From Chrysomallon squamiferum (taxonomy: Eukaryota; Mollusca; Gastropoda; Neomphalida; Peltospiridae), in contig CM022677.1 of the NCBI GenBank assembly GCA_012295275.1, positions 12,575,723-12,639,722 on the forward strand: a stretch of DNA of 64,000 bases. Direction: 5' to 3'. The notes beneath the pieces were generated by a model. The model was not told the origin of the DNA. It saw nothing but the letters and a program-made list of their open reading frames with translations, and did not search any database. Numbering within the stretch: the stretch's first letter is position 1; the number at the start of each line of letters is the position of its first letter. The translations under genes were made by a program, and so were the position numbers. Positions 34,810 through 45,391 of the stretch are shown here, piece after piece.

Positions 34810-35025
34810 CTGTTAGCTCGTTTCAGGTCATTGACAAACTCTGCTGACTGCTGATGTCTGATTTCTGAGTTTTTAGAGATTTTCTCTAGAGCAGCCACTA
34901 ACTCTTGTACTCTGAGTCGTTTTTTCTCTTCTGAGTGACTCACACAGGTCCTGAGCTATCTCCATCACATCATTCAATCTCAACTCACAGATAGCTGGCA
35001 CTGTCAACTCCTCATCTTCACCATC
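34810..35025 (-). CDS. MCC: MCC exon: QELVAALEK...RHQQSAEF
   Basis: Bounded by ATCAG (acceptor) and GTAAAC (donor). The first half reads VPAICELRLNDVMEIAQDLC, then ESLRREK. The second half, two bases out of phase, reads KRLRVQELVAALEKISKNSE and continues IRHQQSAEFVNDLKRAN. The break lies in a six-A run (T run at about 34,921-34,926). Adding two A would give RREKKRLRVQEL, as expected for MCC. Confidence 0.85.
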
Positions 35026-35746
35026 CTGATGATAAATGATTATTCATTGAAATTTTATAGGAATTATGAAAGCTATCAGATTATCATCCTTGTTCTTATG
35101 ATATACAATTAAAATTTGATTATAATAATTAAATTAAAATTGTATGAAACATAAACAATTATCTTCTTCATCATGATGATAAATGATTGAAACTCAGTTA
35201 CCTAATAAAATTAAAATTATTAAATGATGAATCAAGATTTAAAACATTTAAAATTTTAATAATTTGAATTTATTATTATTTTAAAAGAACAAGTTCAGTA
35301 GTTATGGCATATTAAATCAATGTTATGACAACCTATCATTATTTTATTATTACATTTCTGTTACACACAGTATTCTTAGAAAACATACTGTTTAAAATTA
35401 TAATAAAGAACTGTGAATACAGCATCAGTAGTTATGACACACAGAATCATGACATTATATAGTAAGTTATTCTTTAATTTTCTCTGTTTATATGAACAAG
35501 TCAATACATTTAGAATACTCACTTAATAAAATAAATAGACATTCTATCAAGTAAGTTATTATTATTATTTAGATGTGTTTATATGACAAATCAGTGTTTT
35601 AGAATACACACATAATAAAATCAGTATATGAAGTTGGTTATTATTATTTAATTTTTTCTCTGTTTAAATCAACGTTTAAAAAACACAAATAATAAAATCA
35701 ATAATGTGAAATATATCTACTATGTATGTTTCCACTGTTTATATAC

Positions 35747-35978
35747 CTGCTAGTCTAGCTAGAAGAGATAAAGTGATAGATAAAACAGAGATAATCACAT
35801 GTTTGTGTTTGCCGTCTCTGCCCAGTCTCTGCTGGTGCTCTGAGATCTCACACTTGAGATGCTCTATCTGTACTCTGTAGGCCTGCTCCTGTGACTCCTT
35901 ACCACTCAGTCTCAACTCCAGAGCTCTCTTCTCCTTCTCCATCAAGTAGTTCTGAGCCTTCAGCTCTGCCTTCTCCTC
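35747..35978 (-). CDS. MCC: MCC exon: AELKAQNYLMEKEKRALEL
   Basis: The acceptor is TTTTTCAG. It reads EEKAELKAQNYLMEKEKRAL, then QEQAYRVQIEHLKCEISEHQ, both strongly MCC-like. The 3' part (VIISVLSITLSLLARLAG) is hydrophobic and unlike MCC. An earlier unrecognised donor, or retained intron, is likely; the donor used here (GTATAT at 35,746) is only a guess. Confidence 0.8.
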
Positions 35979-36323
35979 CTGAAAAACAATTCATATGTAA
36001 ATAACAAAGTCCAAACCTTCTCTACCTGTGAAACAATATCATGACAGAGTCCAAAGTGTGTATATTCAGTCTGCCTAGAATTCAGAAAATGATTTAATAT
36101 AAATGGAATAAGACACAAAGACCAAACTGCCATTAATAAAAAAAAAAAAAAAAAAAAAAAAAAGTACAAGTAAATGCAAGTTAATATAGTAGTAAAAACT
36201 GAAACACAATTTTCATTACTAAATTAACAAAATTAAGAATGCCTGTTTGATTAGCCTGTTTGATTTTTTTCCTTCCCAAAGAAGGTCAGATGCTTGGTTG
36301 GGGCTACATTTCATAAGACTGCC
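35979..36323. other. MCC intron
   Basis: Holds an A run (36,138-36,163) and no other feature. The upstream exon has no GT at its end. Confidence 0.6.
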
Positions 36324-36558
36324 CTTCATAGCCATCAGCTCCTGCATTAACACAGCATTTTCCAAATCCAGTCTTTGAGCTTCTGGAGTTTTCTTGGGTT
36401 CATCAAGCAGAGGATCAAAGTGTAAACTCTCCAGCTCCATGATGGTCATTCTGACCGCTGCCCGGTCATTCTTCAGTGACTGAATGTACTCACGCAGTCT
36501 CTGTTCATCGAGTTTGGTGAAGTCAGTGTCCACTGAGCTGGCCGTAGAACTGGACGTG
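36324..36558 (-). CDS. MCC: MCC exon: NDRAAVRMTIMELESLH
   Basis: The acceptor is TTGTCCAG. It reads TSSSTASSVDTDFTKLDEQR, then LREYIQSLKNDRAAVRMTIM, then ELESLHFDPLLDEPKKTPEA, then QRLDLENAVLMQELMAMK, the best-conserved block of MCC. The coding match ends exactly at AAG, where GGCAGT follows instead of the expected GTxAGT. Read through, the frame continues with unrelated residues to 36,219. Confidence 0.9.
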
Positions 36559-37270
36559 CTGGACAATTCAAAATGAAAAGTTGGTTTGGTAAAGATTATC
36601 TCTAGTCATGGAAAAGTCAGTTAATCAACTTGAAATTTATAATTCTATAAGTTAGGTAAAATCCTTTTAGAAAGATAGTTAATGCAAAGTCCAGTTAATT
36701 ACAGCATAGACTTTAATAAACTACAAAATCTAAATTTATCTTAGTAAAAAAAAAAACCCAGTTAGATGCAAAACTATGGTTTTTTTACTTATAAGTCAAT
36801 TTTGGGTAATAAAAGAAATAACAAAGGTTTAAAAATAGATTCCAATAAAGTACAAAATAAAGATAATTTATATATAAAAACACAATTACTTTAAGTATTC
36901 AAAACAATGTAGATTAAATTCAATACAAAGGTATTGTCTCTGTTTTTGAAGGTAAAAAAATACAGTCCATTTAAATATAAAGTCAGTTTAAATACTGAAA
37001 AACAAACTATTAATGTATAAAATACAGTCAATTTCAGTATTAAACTTTAAGAGAACAGTTAAAATGCTAAAGACAAAATCTTATTAGACAGAAAAGCAAT
37101 TACAGTAAAATATAAAACAAAGTCAAAGTAGAATAGCAGATGTCATCTTGAAGTACTGAAAAAGCAAGTGTATTAATTATCTAAGTTAGTTTCAGTATTA
37201 AAAAACTAAAACTAAAAATAATGGAAAACAAAGACCATTTAATACAAAAAGACTTCAAGTAAAGCATCAC
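36559..37270. other. MCC intron with diverged tandem repeats
   Basis: AT-rich. Words such as CAAAGTC-GTTTAAT and AATAAAGTACAAAAT recur every 60-80 bp, suggesting an old, decayed minisatellite. Confidence 0.45.
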
Positions 37271-37443
37271 CTTGCAGTTCTACTGTTAGAAGAGAGATCT
37301 TTCCAGGGGTGAGAAATAGAGGGTGTGGTGTGAACTCCACAGCTTCTGTCCAGTTTGTGAAGTAGATGTTGAGCCACGCCTTCAGCAGACTTCCTCGAGT
37401 GATGAGCTCTCTGTCACCTCCACCTGATCCTCACACTCCTTTA
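37271..37443 (-). CDS. MCC: MCC exon: RAHHSRKSAE...WKDLSSNS
   Basis: Bounded by ATTTCAG and GTGATG. The first 30-odd bases read KECEDQVEVT in one frame. The rest reads RAHHSRKSAEGVAQHLLHKL, then DRSCG and SHPWKDLSSNSRTA in another. Both halves match consecutive MCC segments, so there is a frameshift near 37,405. Confidence 0.8.
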
Positions 37444-37924
37444 CTGAAATTAACATATCGACTTATTGAAACTAAATACACATTTAGTAAAATTAGCATA
37501 CAGACTTATTGGAGTTAGCATAATACACTAACATACACAGATGTCAAAAATTAACTATTTTCACCATCTGTGCATTAGACTAATTTCAGTGTCTATGTAT
37601 TAACAGCTAATACACATACAGAAAAGTAATTGAGATTAAATCCTTCTTACTGAAATGAAATACATGCTTACTGAAAATTCTTTAGATGCTGAATTTTTAA
37701 ATGATAAATAAATGTACCTGCATGCGCACACACACGCACACACAAACATATATACTCATTCTGAAATTAATAATCACTAATACTGAAATGGTAAAGATAT
37801 ACACAAACACACACACATATACAAAACTTAACTTTATTTATGTGTAAAAAAAGAATGAATTTCAGTGATGTAGCAATTACTGAAATAATATATTTTTAAA
37901 TAAGAATTTTAGTTGTAAACTCAC
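37444..37924. other. MCC intron
   Basis: AT-rich with short CA tracts near 37,725 and 37,803. No further exon seen. Confidence 0.5.
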
Positions 37925-38173
37925 CCAGACTTCCAAGTCCTGCAGCTCTACAGTTAGCTAACAAAACTCCCATCTCACTCTCCAGCAGAACACACAACTC
38001 TTCATATGCCTCTGTCACCTGATCAGAGTAGTTAATAGCCAACTGCAGCGCTGTGTTGTTAGACTCATACTTCCCCATCAACACCGTCAACCTCTCCAAG
38101 TAGGACTTGCTCTCGTTCATTGAGGTGGCAATTTTTCTCTGAAGTCTTTCAAACTCAATTTCAAACTCTTTCA
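37925..38173 (-). CDS. MCC: MCC exon: LMGKYESNNTALQLAINYS
   Basis: Bounded by AAACTAAAG and GTGAGT. It reads KEFEIEFERLQRKIATSMNE, then SYLERLTVLMGKYESNNTAL, then SDQVTEAYEELCVLLESEMG, then NCRAAGLGSLG, open throughout. This is the intact central coiled coil of MCC. Confidence 0.9.
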
Positions 38174-38857
38174 CTTTAGTTTAAAATCAGTTAAATTCAT
38201 ATCAGTTGTCATGAAACATATATCAATGACTTATTCTGTGTTATTGTTTAAGAATCTATTTATTTTAGTTAATTTGAAACAGAATTGCCCAAGGGCCCAA
38301 AAATAAGGTTAAAAATCAGATATTATGAAACATAATGAGTAATTCTGTGTTATTGTTAAAAATGTATTTTGGCGATTTGATTTTGAATGATTGTAGTTAG
38401 GAAACATTTGTAAGTTTAAAAATCAGTTAAATTCATATTTAAAATTTGAAAAATAATGTCAATCATTCATTTTTCTGTCAGTTTTATTTTTTCTCAGGTA
38501 ATTATGACTTGGAATTAACACCATAAAAAACCCATTAATAAATTAAAATATCATACTGGAAATTATGAAAAATATGTTAATTTTTTCCTTCATATTTTTG
38601 CCAGTCAAATAACATCTGTGAATTAAAACATCAGTTAAGTTTCTACTGTAAATTATGAAAATACAGTGTCAGAATATTCCAATTTAACATTTAAAAGTGT
38701 TAAGCATTAGTTATAAATTTGTTAAAATATTATGCTAGTGTGTATTATGTGGTTATGTAACATTAGCAAGTTCAAACATTTTGTAATTTTACAATGAAGT
38801 TACATTCCAGCACAGGAAACATCACTGTGCATATAAATGATGTTAAATGAGATTTAC
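38174..38857. other. MCC intron with ~120-bp diverged repeats
   Basis: Three or four diverged copies of a block with AAATCAGTTAAATTCATAT, ATTATGAAA and TTCTGTGTTATTGTT words. The MCC segment with SSSVAEHLA expected between the flanking exons was not found. Confidence 0.5.
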
Positions 38858-38969
38858 CCCAAGGGAGGTAATTTCAGCAACAAGAATCTGTCTGTCTCCA
38901 GCACACATTTTTTATTTCTTCAGTTCTGCTATTTTAGCTACAGGAAACTGATCACTGCCTGCAGTGGTC
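38858..38969 (-). CDS. MCC: MCC exon with in-frame TAA: PVAKIAEL...AEITSLG
   Basis: Bounded by TTCACAG and GTAAAT. One frame reads DQFPVAKIAELKK, then TAA, then KMCAGDRQILVAEITSLG. Both sides of the stop match the MCC block containing IPIAKIAER and the following EISS-G segment. The stop lies next to an A run (GAAATAAAAAATG). Confidence 0.75.
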
Positions 38970-39371
38970 CTGTGAATTAATAAATAAATAAATAAATAAA
39001 TAGAATATTACATAAATACTTAAATAATAAATACATTATCAAATATTTTTAATAGGCAAATAAGCAGCAAATGGAAAGAAATGGATGTATAAAGAAAAAA
39101 TAATATATATGTATATATTATAGTTTTGTATTTTTTCAAATATTATTTATGTATATGTATTATACATTTTTTGTATTTTCTCAACATTCCATACATTAAA
39201 AAATAACACAACACACACACTGTCTATCTCCACTGATTCCCTTATAGTCACATGCAATAAAGATGAGAAACAAAATAAGAAATGTTTATTTATACCTCTC
39301 TCCTGTGTTAGGAGTTACTTTAGTCACATGGAACATAAATGAATGACAATATAACAAATATTTATTTATAC

Positions 39372-39481
39372 CTCTCTCCTATATTAGGATTCACTTGAGA
39401 CTTTGTTGGTGTTGATGTTTGACTGTTCTTGGGACTAGAAGACAAATCTGTCACAGGTAACTTATCCTGTAACTCTTTCAA
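39372..39481 (-). CDS. MCC: MCC exon: KELQDKLPVT...VNPNIGER
   Basis: Bounded by TGTTACAG and GTATAA. It reads KELQDKLPVTDLSSSPKNSQ and continues TSTPTKSQVNPNIGER without stops, matching the Ser/Thr-rich stretch of MCC with its NPSTGE-like end. Confidence 0.8.
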
Positions 39482-39720
39482 CTGTAACAAAAAAGTAATA
39501 ATTTTGCTCAAACTTTCAATTTTAACAAAATGTAACAGTTTATTCTGTGTCAATGTAACAAAATGTAACAATTTATCCTCTAGCTTTTTCAACTGTAACA
39601 AAATAAAACAATTTATCCTGTAACTCTTTCAACTGTAACAAAAATGTAACAATTTATTCTTTAACTCGTTCAGCAGTAAACAAAAATGTAATAATTTATC
39701 CTTTAACTATTTTTGCTATA
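39463..39720 (-). repeat. tandem duplication of exon edge and splice acceptor
   Basis: Upstream of the exon ending at 39,481, the block TTGTTACAGTTGAAAGAGTT with AGGATAAATTGTTACATTTT following is repeated at about 39,595, 39,645 and, more diverged, 39,690, with period about 55-65 bp. Each copy carries a T-rich tract, a CAG acceptor and the first 20 or so bases of the exon. Confidence 0.7.
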
Positions 39721-39957
39721 AACTTTAAAAAAAGTATATTTACTAACAACTTTACAGTACTTTTTTATGAATGTAACAATTTCATGCAGTTACTTACAAT
39801 TTAACTGTTACTCTTTCATAGAAAGACTTAATGCAGAAATTATTAACACAAGCCATACTATATACCTGAAGGAAAAAGTAGTCTGTATAATTAACTTTGT
39901 GTTTCAATTCTACCTACAAATAAAAATATAATTATTTTAATATTTATGCGGAGTTAC

Positions 39958-40210
39958 CTTTCTTTTCAACTTCTCCCTGTCATCATTGATATATTCAATA
40001 TGGCTACATAGCTGTGTAAGTTCTGTTTCCTGTCTTCCTATCTGTTCTTGTAGAGCTGACATTCGTCGTTGTCTTTTTCTACGTCTTCTCTGAGACGTTG
40101 AACGACGTTGCGATCAACATCGTGGAGAGGAAAGTCTTTTCTTTCTGCAATGGCTGACTCCAGTTCTGTAACAACTCGGGAAAATTCTGCGTTTATTTCA
40201 TTACCGATTT
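39958..40210 (-). CDS. MCC: MCC exon: RVVTELESAIAERKDF
   Basis: Bounded by GTTTTAG and GTAACT. It reads INAEFSRVVTELESAIAERK, then LHDVDRNVVQRLREDVEK. One base out of phase it goes on MSALQEQIGRQETELTQLCS, then HIEYINDDREKLKRK. The break lies in a five-A run (T run at 40,074-40,078); one extra A would join the two. Confidence 0.8.
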
Positions 40211-40710
40211 CTAAAACACCAAACAAAAAAACAAACAAAAAAAAACACATTTATAATTATTCTCGGTTTTAATGTTGTGTATACGTTATTTAGTAATTAA
40301 AGAAAAGAAAATACACATGAACAAATTTTAATTTTATTTGTATTTTTAATTCTATTTTTCTCTTCTGATCAAATTAGATTGAAAAAATATCTCATTTTAA
40401 CTATACATTTATTTGGAACTTTTCTTTTTAAATCCTTCATTCCTTCTAACACTAAGAAGATGAGAAAAATATCTAATTTCAATTATATATTTATTTGTTA
40501 CTTTCTTTTTAATGCCTTCTAGCAGTAAGTAAACGAGAAAAAACAAATTATTATAATTTAATATTTTAAAAAATCCTACAAATTATAATATGTTGCTATT
40601 TATATAATAAATTAAAATTAAAATTAATAAACTTTTAAAACAATTGGACATCTATCTAAAACAGCCAAAACTGTACAGTCAAAAAAATAAATATAGAAGT
40701 AAATGATTAC
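40211..40710. other. MCC intron with ~105-bp duplication
   Basis: ATATTTATTTGTTACTTTCT and ACATTTATTTGGAACTTTTC mark two copies of a block near 40,360-40,460 and 40,460-40,545. Confidence 0.55.
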
Positions 40711-40792
40711 CAGGTCTCGCAGACTGGAAGCCATTTGCATTATTCTCGTTGATACTTCCTCCATCATCGCTTTTATCCGATCATCTTCTTCT
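40711..40792 (-). CDS. MCC: MCC exon: EEDDRIKAMMEEV
   Basis: An 82-bp exon bounded by CTGTGTAG and GTAATC. It reads EEDDRIKAMMEEVSTRIMQM and continues ASSLRDL, matching the segment after IREED in MCC. Confidence 0.7.
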
Positions 40793-41217
40793 CTACACAG
40801 AAATGAAAAGAAAAAAAAAAAAAAAAAAAAAAAATGTTCATATGTCTTTACACTTTCTGGAATTTGGCATTTTCGACAAATTCCTAGAAATTATTTCTTA
40901 GTCTTTCATTAAACACAGTGAAGAACAGCAAGCTAATGGTGTTGTTTTACATCTTAAGAATGACTGGCTTGACTCATACAATGAAAGAAAACAATGGTTA
41001 AATGTCTTCACATATTACTGGAATTTCAGGTTTTCAGGAATCTAAAAACAGTGAAAAACCAGCAAACAAATGGTATTATTTTACAATATATAATGACAAG
41101 CCAAAACTATGTTTCATTATGTGTCCAGATATATTATATTTGTTGTTTTAATCATTCATTAAAAGCAGGGAAGAACAGCAAACTCACACTATATATTATT
41201 TAATAAAGACCACTGAC
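40793..41217. other. MCC intron with ~170-bp duplication
   Basis: An A run (40,808-40,832), then two diverged copies (about 40,835-41,000 and 41,003-41,170), each with ATGTCTT-ACA, GGAATTT, CAGTGAA, CCAGCAA or ACAGCAA, AATGGT and ATTTTACA words. Confidence 0.55.
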
Positions 41218-41356
41218 CTGATGACGTTAATCTGATGTCTGTTTTCTTCATCAGCTCTGCAATGACGCTGTGAAGTTCAGTGACGCGTTCCTCGTAGCGT
41301 GCCGCCGTCTGGTCAACTCTGTCGTCGAAGTCTTTCTGACTGTGAATCTTCTCAGT
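41218..41356 (-). CDS. MCC: MCC exon: EERVTELHSVIAEL
   Basis: Bounded by CACTAAG and GTCAGT. It reads TEKIHSQKDFDDRVDQTAAR, then YEERVTELHSVIAELMKKTD, matching the first coiled coil of MCC. No clear initiator methionine lies in this exon. Confidence 0.8.
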
Positions 41357-41639
41357 CTTAGTGACAACAAACAATCACATTTCAGTAACAAACACATAAT
41401 AATTAAAAATACAGGATAAGAACATTATTTATTAATGCAATTATAAAATCAAAATAAACTAATAATAATAATAAAAGAAAAATAATTATTAACGGTACAT
41501 ACATCCTTTTATACAATTAAATTAAAATATAATAATAATAGCATATAAGAATGGAATATGCTATTATAAAAAAAATAACAATAATATTTAAAATCACATT
41601 AGAAACATTATGTATTTATATATGTATATTAGTAAACTT

Positions 41640-41735
41640 GTAAATTAAAAAGAGTTATTTCCCTTACGTGAGATGTACTCACAAACTTAGGTTAGAGTTA
41701 TGTCCCTTACGTGAGATGTACTCACTAAGCTTTCA
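41640..41735 (+). repeat. two-copy ~43-bp tandem duplication
   Basis: CCCTTACGTGAGATGTACTC occurs at about 41,663 and 41,704, each within a block starting GAGTTAT. Confidence 0.85.
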
Positions 41736-41994
41736 TACACTAATTATCTGTACGGGATTAATGGAACCTCCCAAAACGCAATTCAGCAGTTACCATATAT
41801 GGTCATATCACATAACCATACACTTCGTGATAATGAAATCTCCCAATAAGAAGTAGTCAGGTTAATATATCTTGCTAGCTTTTACTCCACACTAAATACT
41901 TTGAAACATTACATAATCTAAGCTTTATAGAATAGGAACCAATGGCTATTATTTCTCTATTCTCGAAATTTCTCAACTTAAAATGTTGCCATAC

Positions 41995-42333
41995 TTTCCA
42001 GAACAACTGCAGAGAGGTGTAAGTTATGAGGATTACTATGCTGACCAGCTCGTGACCTAGATGAGCGTCTTACAGGAGCAGCATTTACATCTTGTGATGA
42101 TGTCTCTCATCAGCTGTCATATTCACATCCCGCTCTGTCTCAATAAAAGGGCAAAAAGTAAATGATTCTGATTATCGGGGAGAGGTTTACGAAGATTTAA
42201 TGCTGGGTTACGGCCATTACGGTGTCGTCTGTTACAGTAGATGTTACATGTGGTGGCTCAGTAGTGACTATAGCTTTTGAATCCAAGATCTGTGGACATT
42301 CTTCTGAGATGCAATAAGTTACATCTTCTGACT
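41995..42333 (-). other. candidate MCC 5' exons
   Basis: From a possible acceptor (TATTTCAG at about 42,340) one frame reads SEDVTYCISEECPQILDSKA, then IVTTEPPHVTSTV, and stops at about 42,200. From about 42,150 another gives IETERDVNMTADERHHHK, and a neighbouring frame gives TSSQDVNAAPVRRSSRSRAG. They lie on the MCC strand just upstream of its first sure exon and look coding in composition, but homology is weak and the frames are broken. Confidence 0.3.
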
Positions 42334-42394
42334 GAAATATTTAAACAGTATTAAAATAACAGTTTTATATTACAAACAGATTTCTTAACATGAG

Positions 42395-42930
42395 GCATAA
42401 TTATGCAGGACTCGAAATGGCCAGTCGCCAGGTCACGAAATGTGACCAAAGTTCCATTAAGGGAGGTAAAAATCATTATGGTTAGTCTCCCAAAAAATAT
42501 TATTTGGGTGACCTGTTTTTTCTGTAAGTTATGACACAAGAGCCACTATTAATATTTTTTATCGAAAATATTTATTTCACATAAAAGATCTATTTATAAA
42601 CGCTAATGTTATAGTGAACATTTCCAACCCGTATGTTAAAGGATTATCGGTTGGTTAACGGAACAAGTTATCATAGGAGATAACACTGTAACAACATGTT
42701 TGCTATTGCTTTTCCTTTTCAACTGCACCTTTAATTGGCTAAATTGAAGCCAAGCAACAAATCTAGAGAACGTTTAGAGGTTTACGTTCAAGAATTATCG
42801 GTTGGTTAACGGAACAAGTTATCATGGGAGATAACTCTATAACCTTGTATTAGCTATTGTTTTTCCTTTTCAATTTCGGTAGGGTTACTTACACGGAATA
42901 AAAAATAAATAAATAAAAATAAAAATAAAT

Positions 42931-42962
<32 letters not shown>

Positions 42963-43240
42963 TGAAAAAATACTAAAAAGAAAGATTGAACGCCTTCTTT
43001 GTACATCAGCTTGAAAGACAAGTATGGCATTTGTCTGAATTGAAAATGTCAGTAATAGATATTCTTAAGAAGAAGAAAAAAATAAGTTCTTCTGAAGTAA
43101 TATTATGTATTCATGTTAGAGAATTACATTTGGTATACAGACAGATAAATTAAATTTGGAAATCAAAAATGTTTAAATGTTAAATGAAAATGTAATATAT
43201 TTTACCTGGATAAACAACACTCATTAAAATGATTTATATA
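42395..43240 (+). repeat. dispersed repeat R1, copy 2
   Basis: Inverse of 668-1,250. The core TCGGTTGGTTAACGGAACAA with the GGAGATAAC segment is itself doubled (about 42,648 and 42,798). The 3' part shares AATGTCAGTAATAGATATTC with copy 1. A mixed A/AAAT tract lies at 42,896-42,968. Confidence 0.75.
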
Positions 43241-43336
43241 TATTATTTTTTTTTTTGCAACGATTAGGACAGTTATTGCAAATAATTTACAACTGTATCA
43301 GTATTATAAGAATTTAGATTTTTTTTGTTTTACAGC

Positions 43337-44469
43337 AGAAAAGGATATGGCAGGTCTACAAAGCACTCCAATGAACAAACCAGAGAAAACTTGTGTGGGT
43401 TTTCATTATTTTTTTTTCTATTTAAGCAGCAGGTAATTTGTGATTTCTCCTTCATTTTTATAGAATACGTTTGAATGTGTTTGTGTTTGTGAGGGGGGTT
43501 ATGGGTGTCTGCTTATATCTTTTATTGTTTTTTTACAGCTCACAAACTCACAGCTTTATTGAAGCATTGCAGACTGAATGGTAACGCCAAGAGAGAAAAG
43601 AAATCTGGCAGAAGAAAATTAATTCACACACTTTTACATGTGAAGATAGAGAAAGGATAGTTCAATTTCTGCAGCATTTTCATCAAGATTATGACTATTT
43701 TTGAGTGAGTCAGTCACAGGATTCAAAGGGAGTAATTTGAAAATACTGTCTGCATGTGAGACTAAATCTTCACTTTGGAGGGAGTATCATCAGACTACTA
43801 TTGAACATGGTAAGAATTCATTTGAATAATGATTAATTTTTGTAACAGATTAAGTGATATTTACTGGAACCTGGTCTGAAACATTTAAAAGACTAAATAT
43901 AATTTTAAGGATATTGTATTAATTATTAGATTAATTGATTTTATATTGCATATGCATTTGTATGTTATTTTAAATTTTGTTTTCATTTTTATGTTTAAGA
44001 AAAAGTGAACCGTCTTCTTAGTTTCACTTATCAGTTTAATGTCACGACACTGATATTTAAGCCTTTTAGGACATCATTTATCAATCTGTGTAACATTTGT
44101 GTTCCTTTTATTGTCCCAAAACAGATCTCTGCTGGCAGTGCTAACATTGAGAAAATAGAGCAATCTGCCAGTCTTCCCGCAGAAAAGAAAATAAGAGTGT
44201 TTGGAGAGCAATTTGAGCATCTACACATTGTGGAAGCAGAAGGAAAAGTTATAACACATTGGTACACAAGTGTAAAATTGTAATTTCTTCATCAACATCT
44301 TCTGAGTTCATTTCCTGCAACAGACTTTCATTTACTGTTTTAAGTTTGAACAGAAATTTCACATTCCAAACAGCCCACTCCAGCCAGAACCAGTTTAATT
44401 CCTTGTGTCAAGAAAATATGGAATTTTTAAAATATGTTCTGAAGTTCTGTCAGCCAGTCTATCAGCTGG
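43337..44469 (+). other. exon-like tracts of an unidentified plus-strand gene
   Basis: Four tracts have coding-like composition and acceptor/donor borders. After TTTTACAG: AEKDMAGLQSTPMNKPEK. Near 43,600: NSHTFTCEDRERIVQFLQHF and, after a frame change, SACETKSSLWREYHQTTIEH. After CCAAAACAG at about 44,124: ISAGSANIEKIEQSASLPAE and, directly after it, KKIRVFGEQFEHLHIVEAEG. Near 44,370-44,469: QENMEFLKYVLKFCQPVYQL followed by GTGAGT. I do not recognise the protein. No start codon or gene ends can be fixed. Confidence 0.3.
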
Positions 44470-44489
44470 TGAGTCAATTAGTCTATTAA

Positions 44490-45354
44490 TTAATTAATTT
44501 ATATAATTGTTTTGTACTACTGTATTGCTTTTTTTTTTTTTTTTTGTTCCTGTGTGTGCTATTTATTTATTTATTCTTATAACCTGTGTAATTGTGTTAT
44601 TTTAAGTTAGGTTTTTAGAAATTATTTAATCAAACATTTGACAAACAAGAATGAAAAGGCCTGTGTTAGGTGCTTTTCATGTGAGAGATGTTTTGTGTTA
44701 ATGGAGGTTCTTTTGTTGAAATTATTTATTTTTGTTGGGCTGTGTTTACAATTTTCTTCATATAGTTTCTGAAAGTTTGCATGTTTTGGGAGGTATCAGA
44801 ACTAGCTGGAGTTTCTATGGTGATGGACACTGCAGTAGCTGCATGCTAATGACTTGAGTTATATCACTGTGTACATTTTGTTGTGTGACCTCACATCTTT
44901 CAGTTGGTAGTTGTAGCTATTGGTTTTAACTGTTGTCATGGCAGGTGTGGTCCAGTAGGTTGCTTTACCCTCCATAAACTGACATCAACAGCTTGACTTT
45001 GTTTGTGAATGCATCTTATAGCAAACATTTTTTTTTTAATTTTATATTATATATTTTGTGATATATTTAAAAAGAGCTAGTTTTTATGTGCTTTTTTTTT
45101 TTTTTTTTTTTTTTTTTTTTCCCACTCATTTGGTTTTAGGTTGTCGTTGTTACAGAGACTATTTTACTGTTTGCTGAGTCAGAGTTTCAGGATTAGTGTA
45201 ATTCCCAGTAAGAAAATATTGATCCCAGTTAGATAAGTCTTTAAGAGTTTTGTGTTGATCCCGAAATAAAATTTCCTTGGGTTGTTATTTTTTGTTATGA
45301 TCGCTGATGTTTTGTTATGGAGATTGTTCTTTTTCTTCTGTATTTGCATGCTGT

Positions 45355-45391
<37 letters not shown>

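Larger units (their letters stand above)
34810..41356 (-). pseudogene. MCC: MCC (mutated in colorectal cancers) orthologue, disrupted as read
   Basis: Nine or ten exons on the minus strand give, in the right order, the characteristic MCC blocks: EERVTELHSVIAEL, EEDDRIKAMMEEV, a RVVTELESAIAERKDF block, KELQDKLPVT and QVNPNIGER, PVAKIAEL and DRQILVAEITSLG, LMGKYESNNTALQLAI, HKLDRSCG with WKDLSSNS, LKNDRAAVRMTIMELESLH, QRLDLENAVLMQELMAMK, EKRALELRLSG with QEQAYRVQIEHLK, and EIRHQQSAEFVNDLKRAN. MCC is a cytoplasmic coiled-coil scaffold that acts in cell migration, polarity and Wnt/NF-kB-related signalling in vertebrates. As read, it carries an in-frame stop, at least three frameshifts and one non-canonical donor, and no exon for the C-terminal region (ending in a PDZ ligand in vertebrates) is visible. 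Several lesions are in A runs, so assembly error is a serious alternative to pseudogenisation. Confidence 0.85.
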
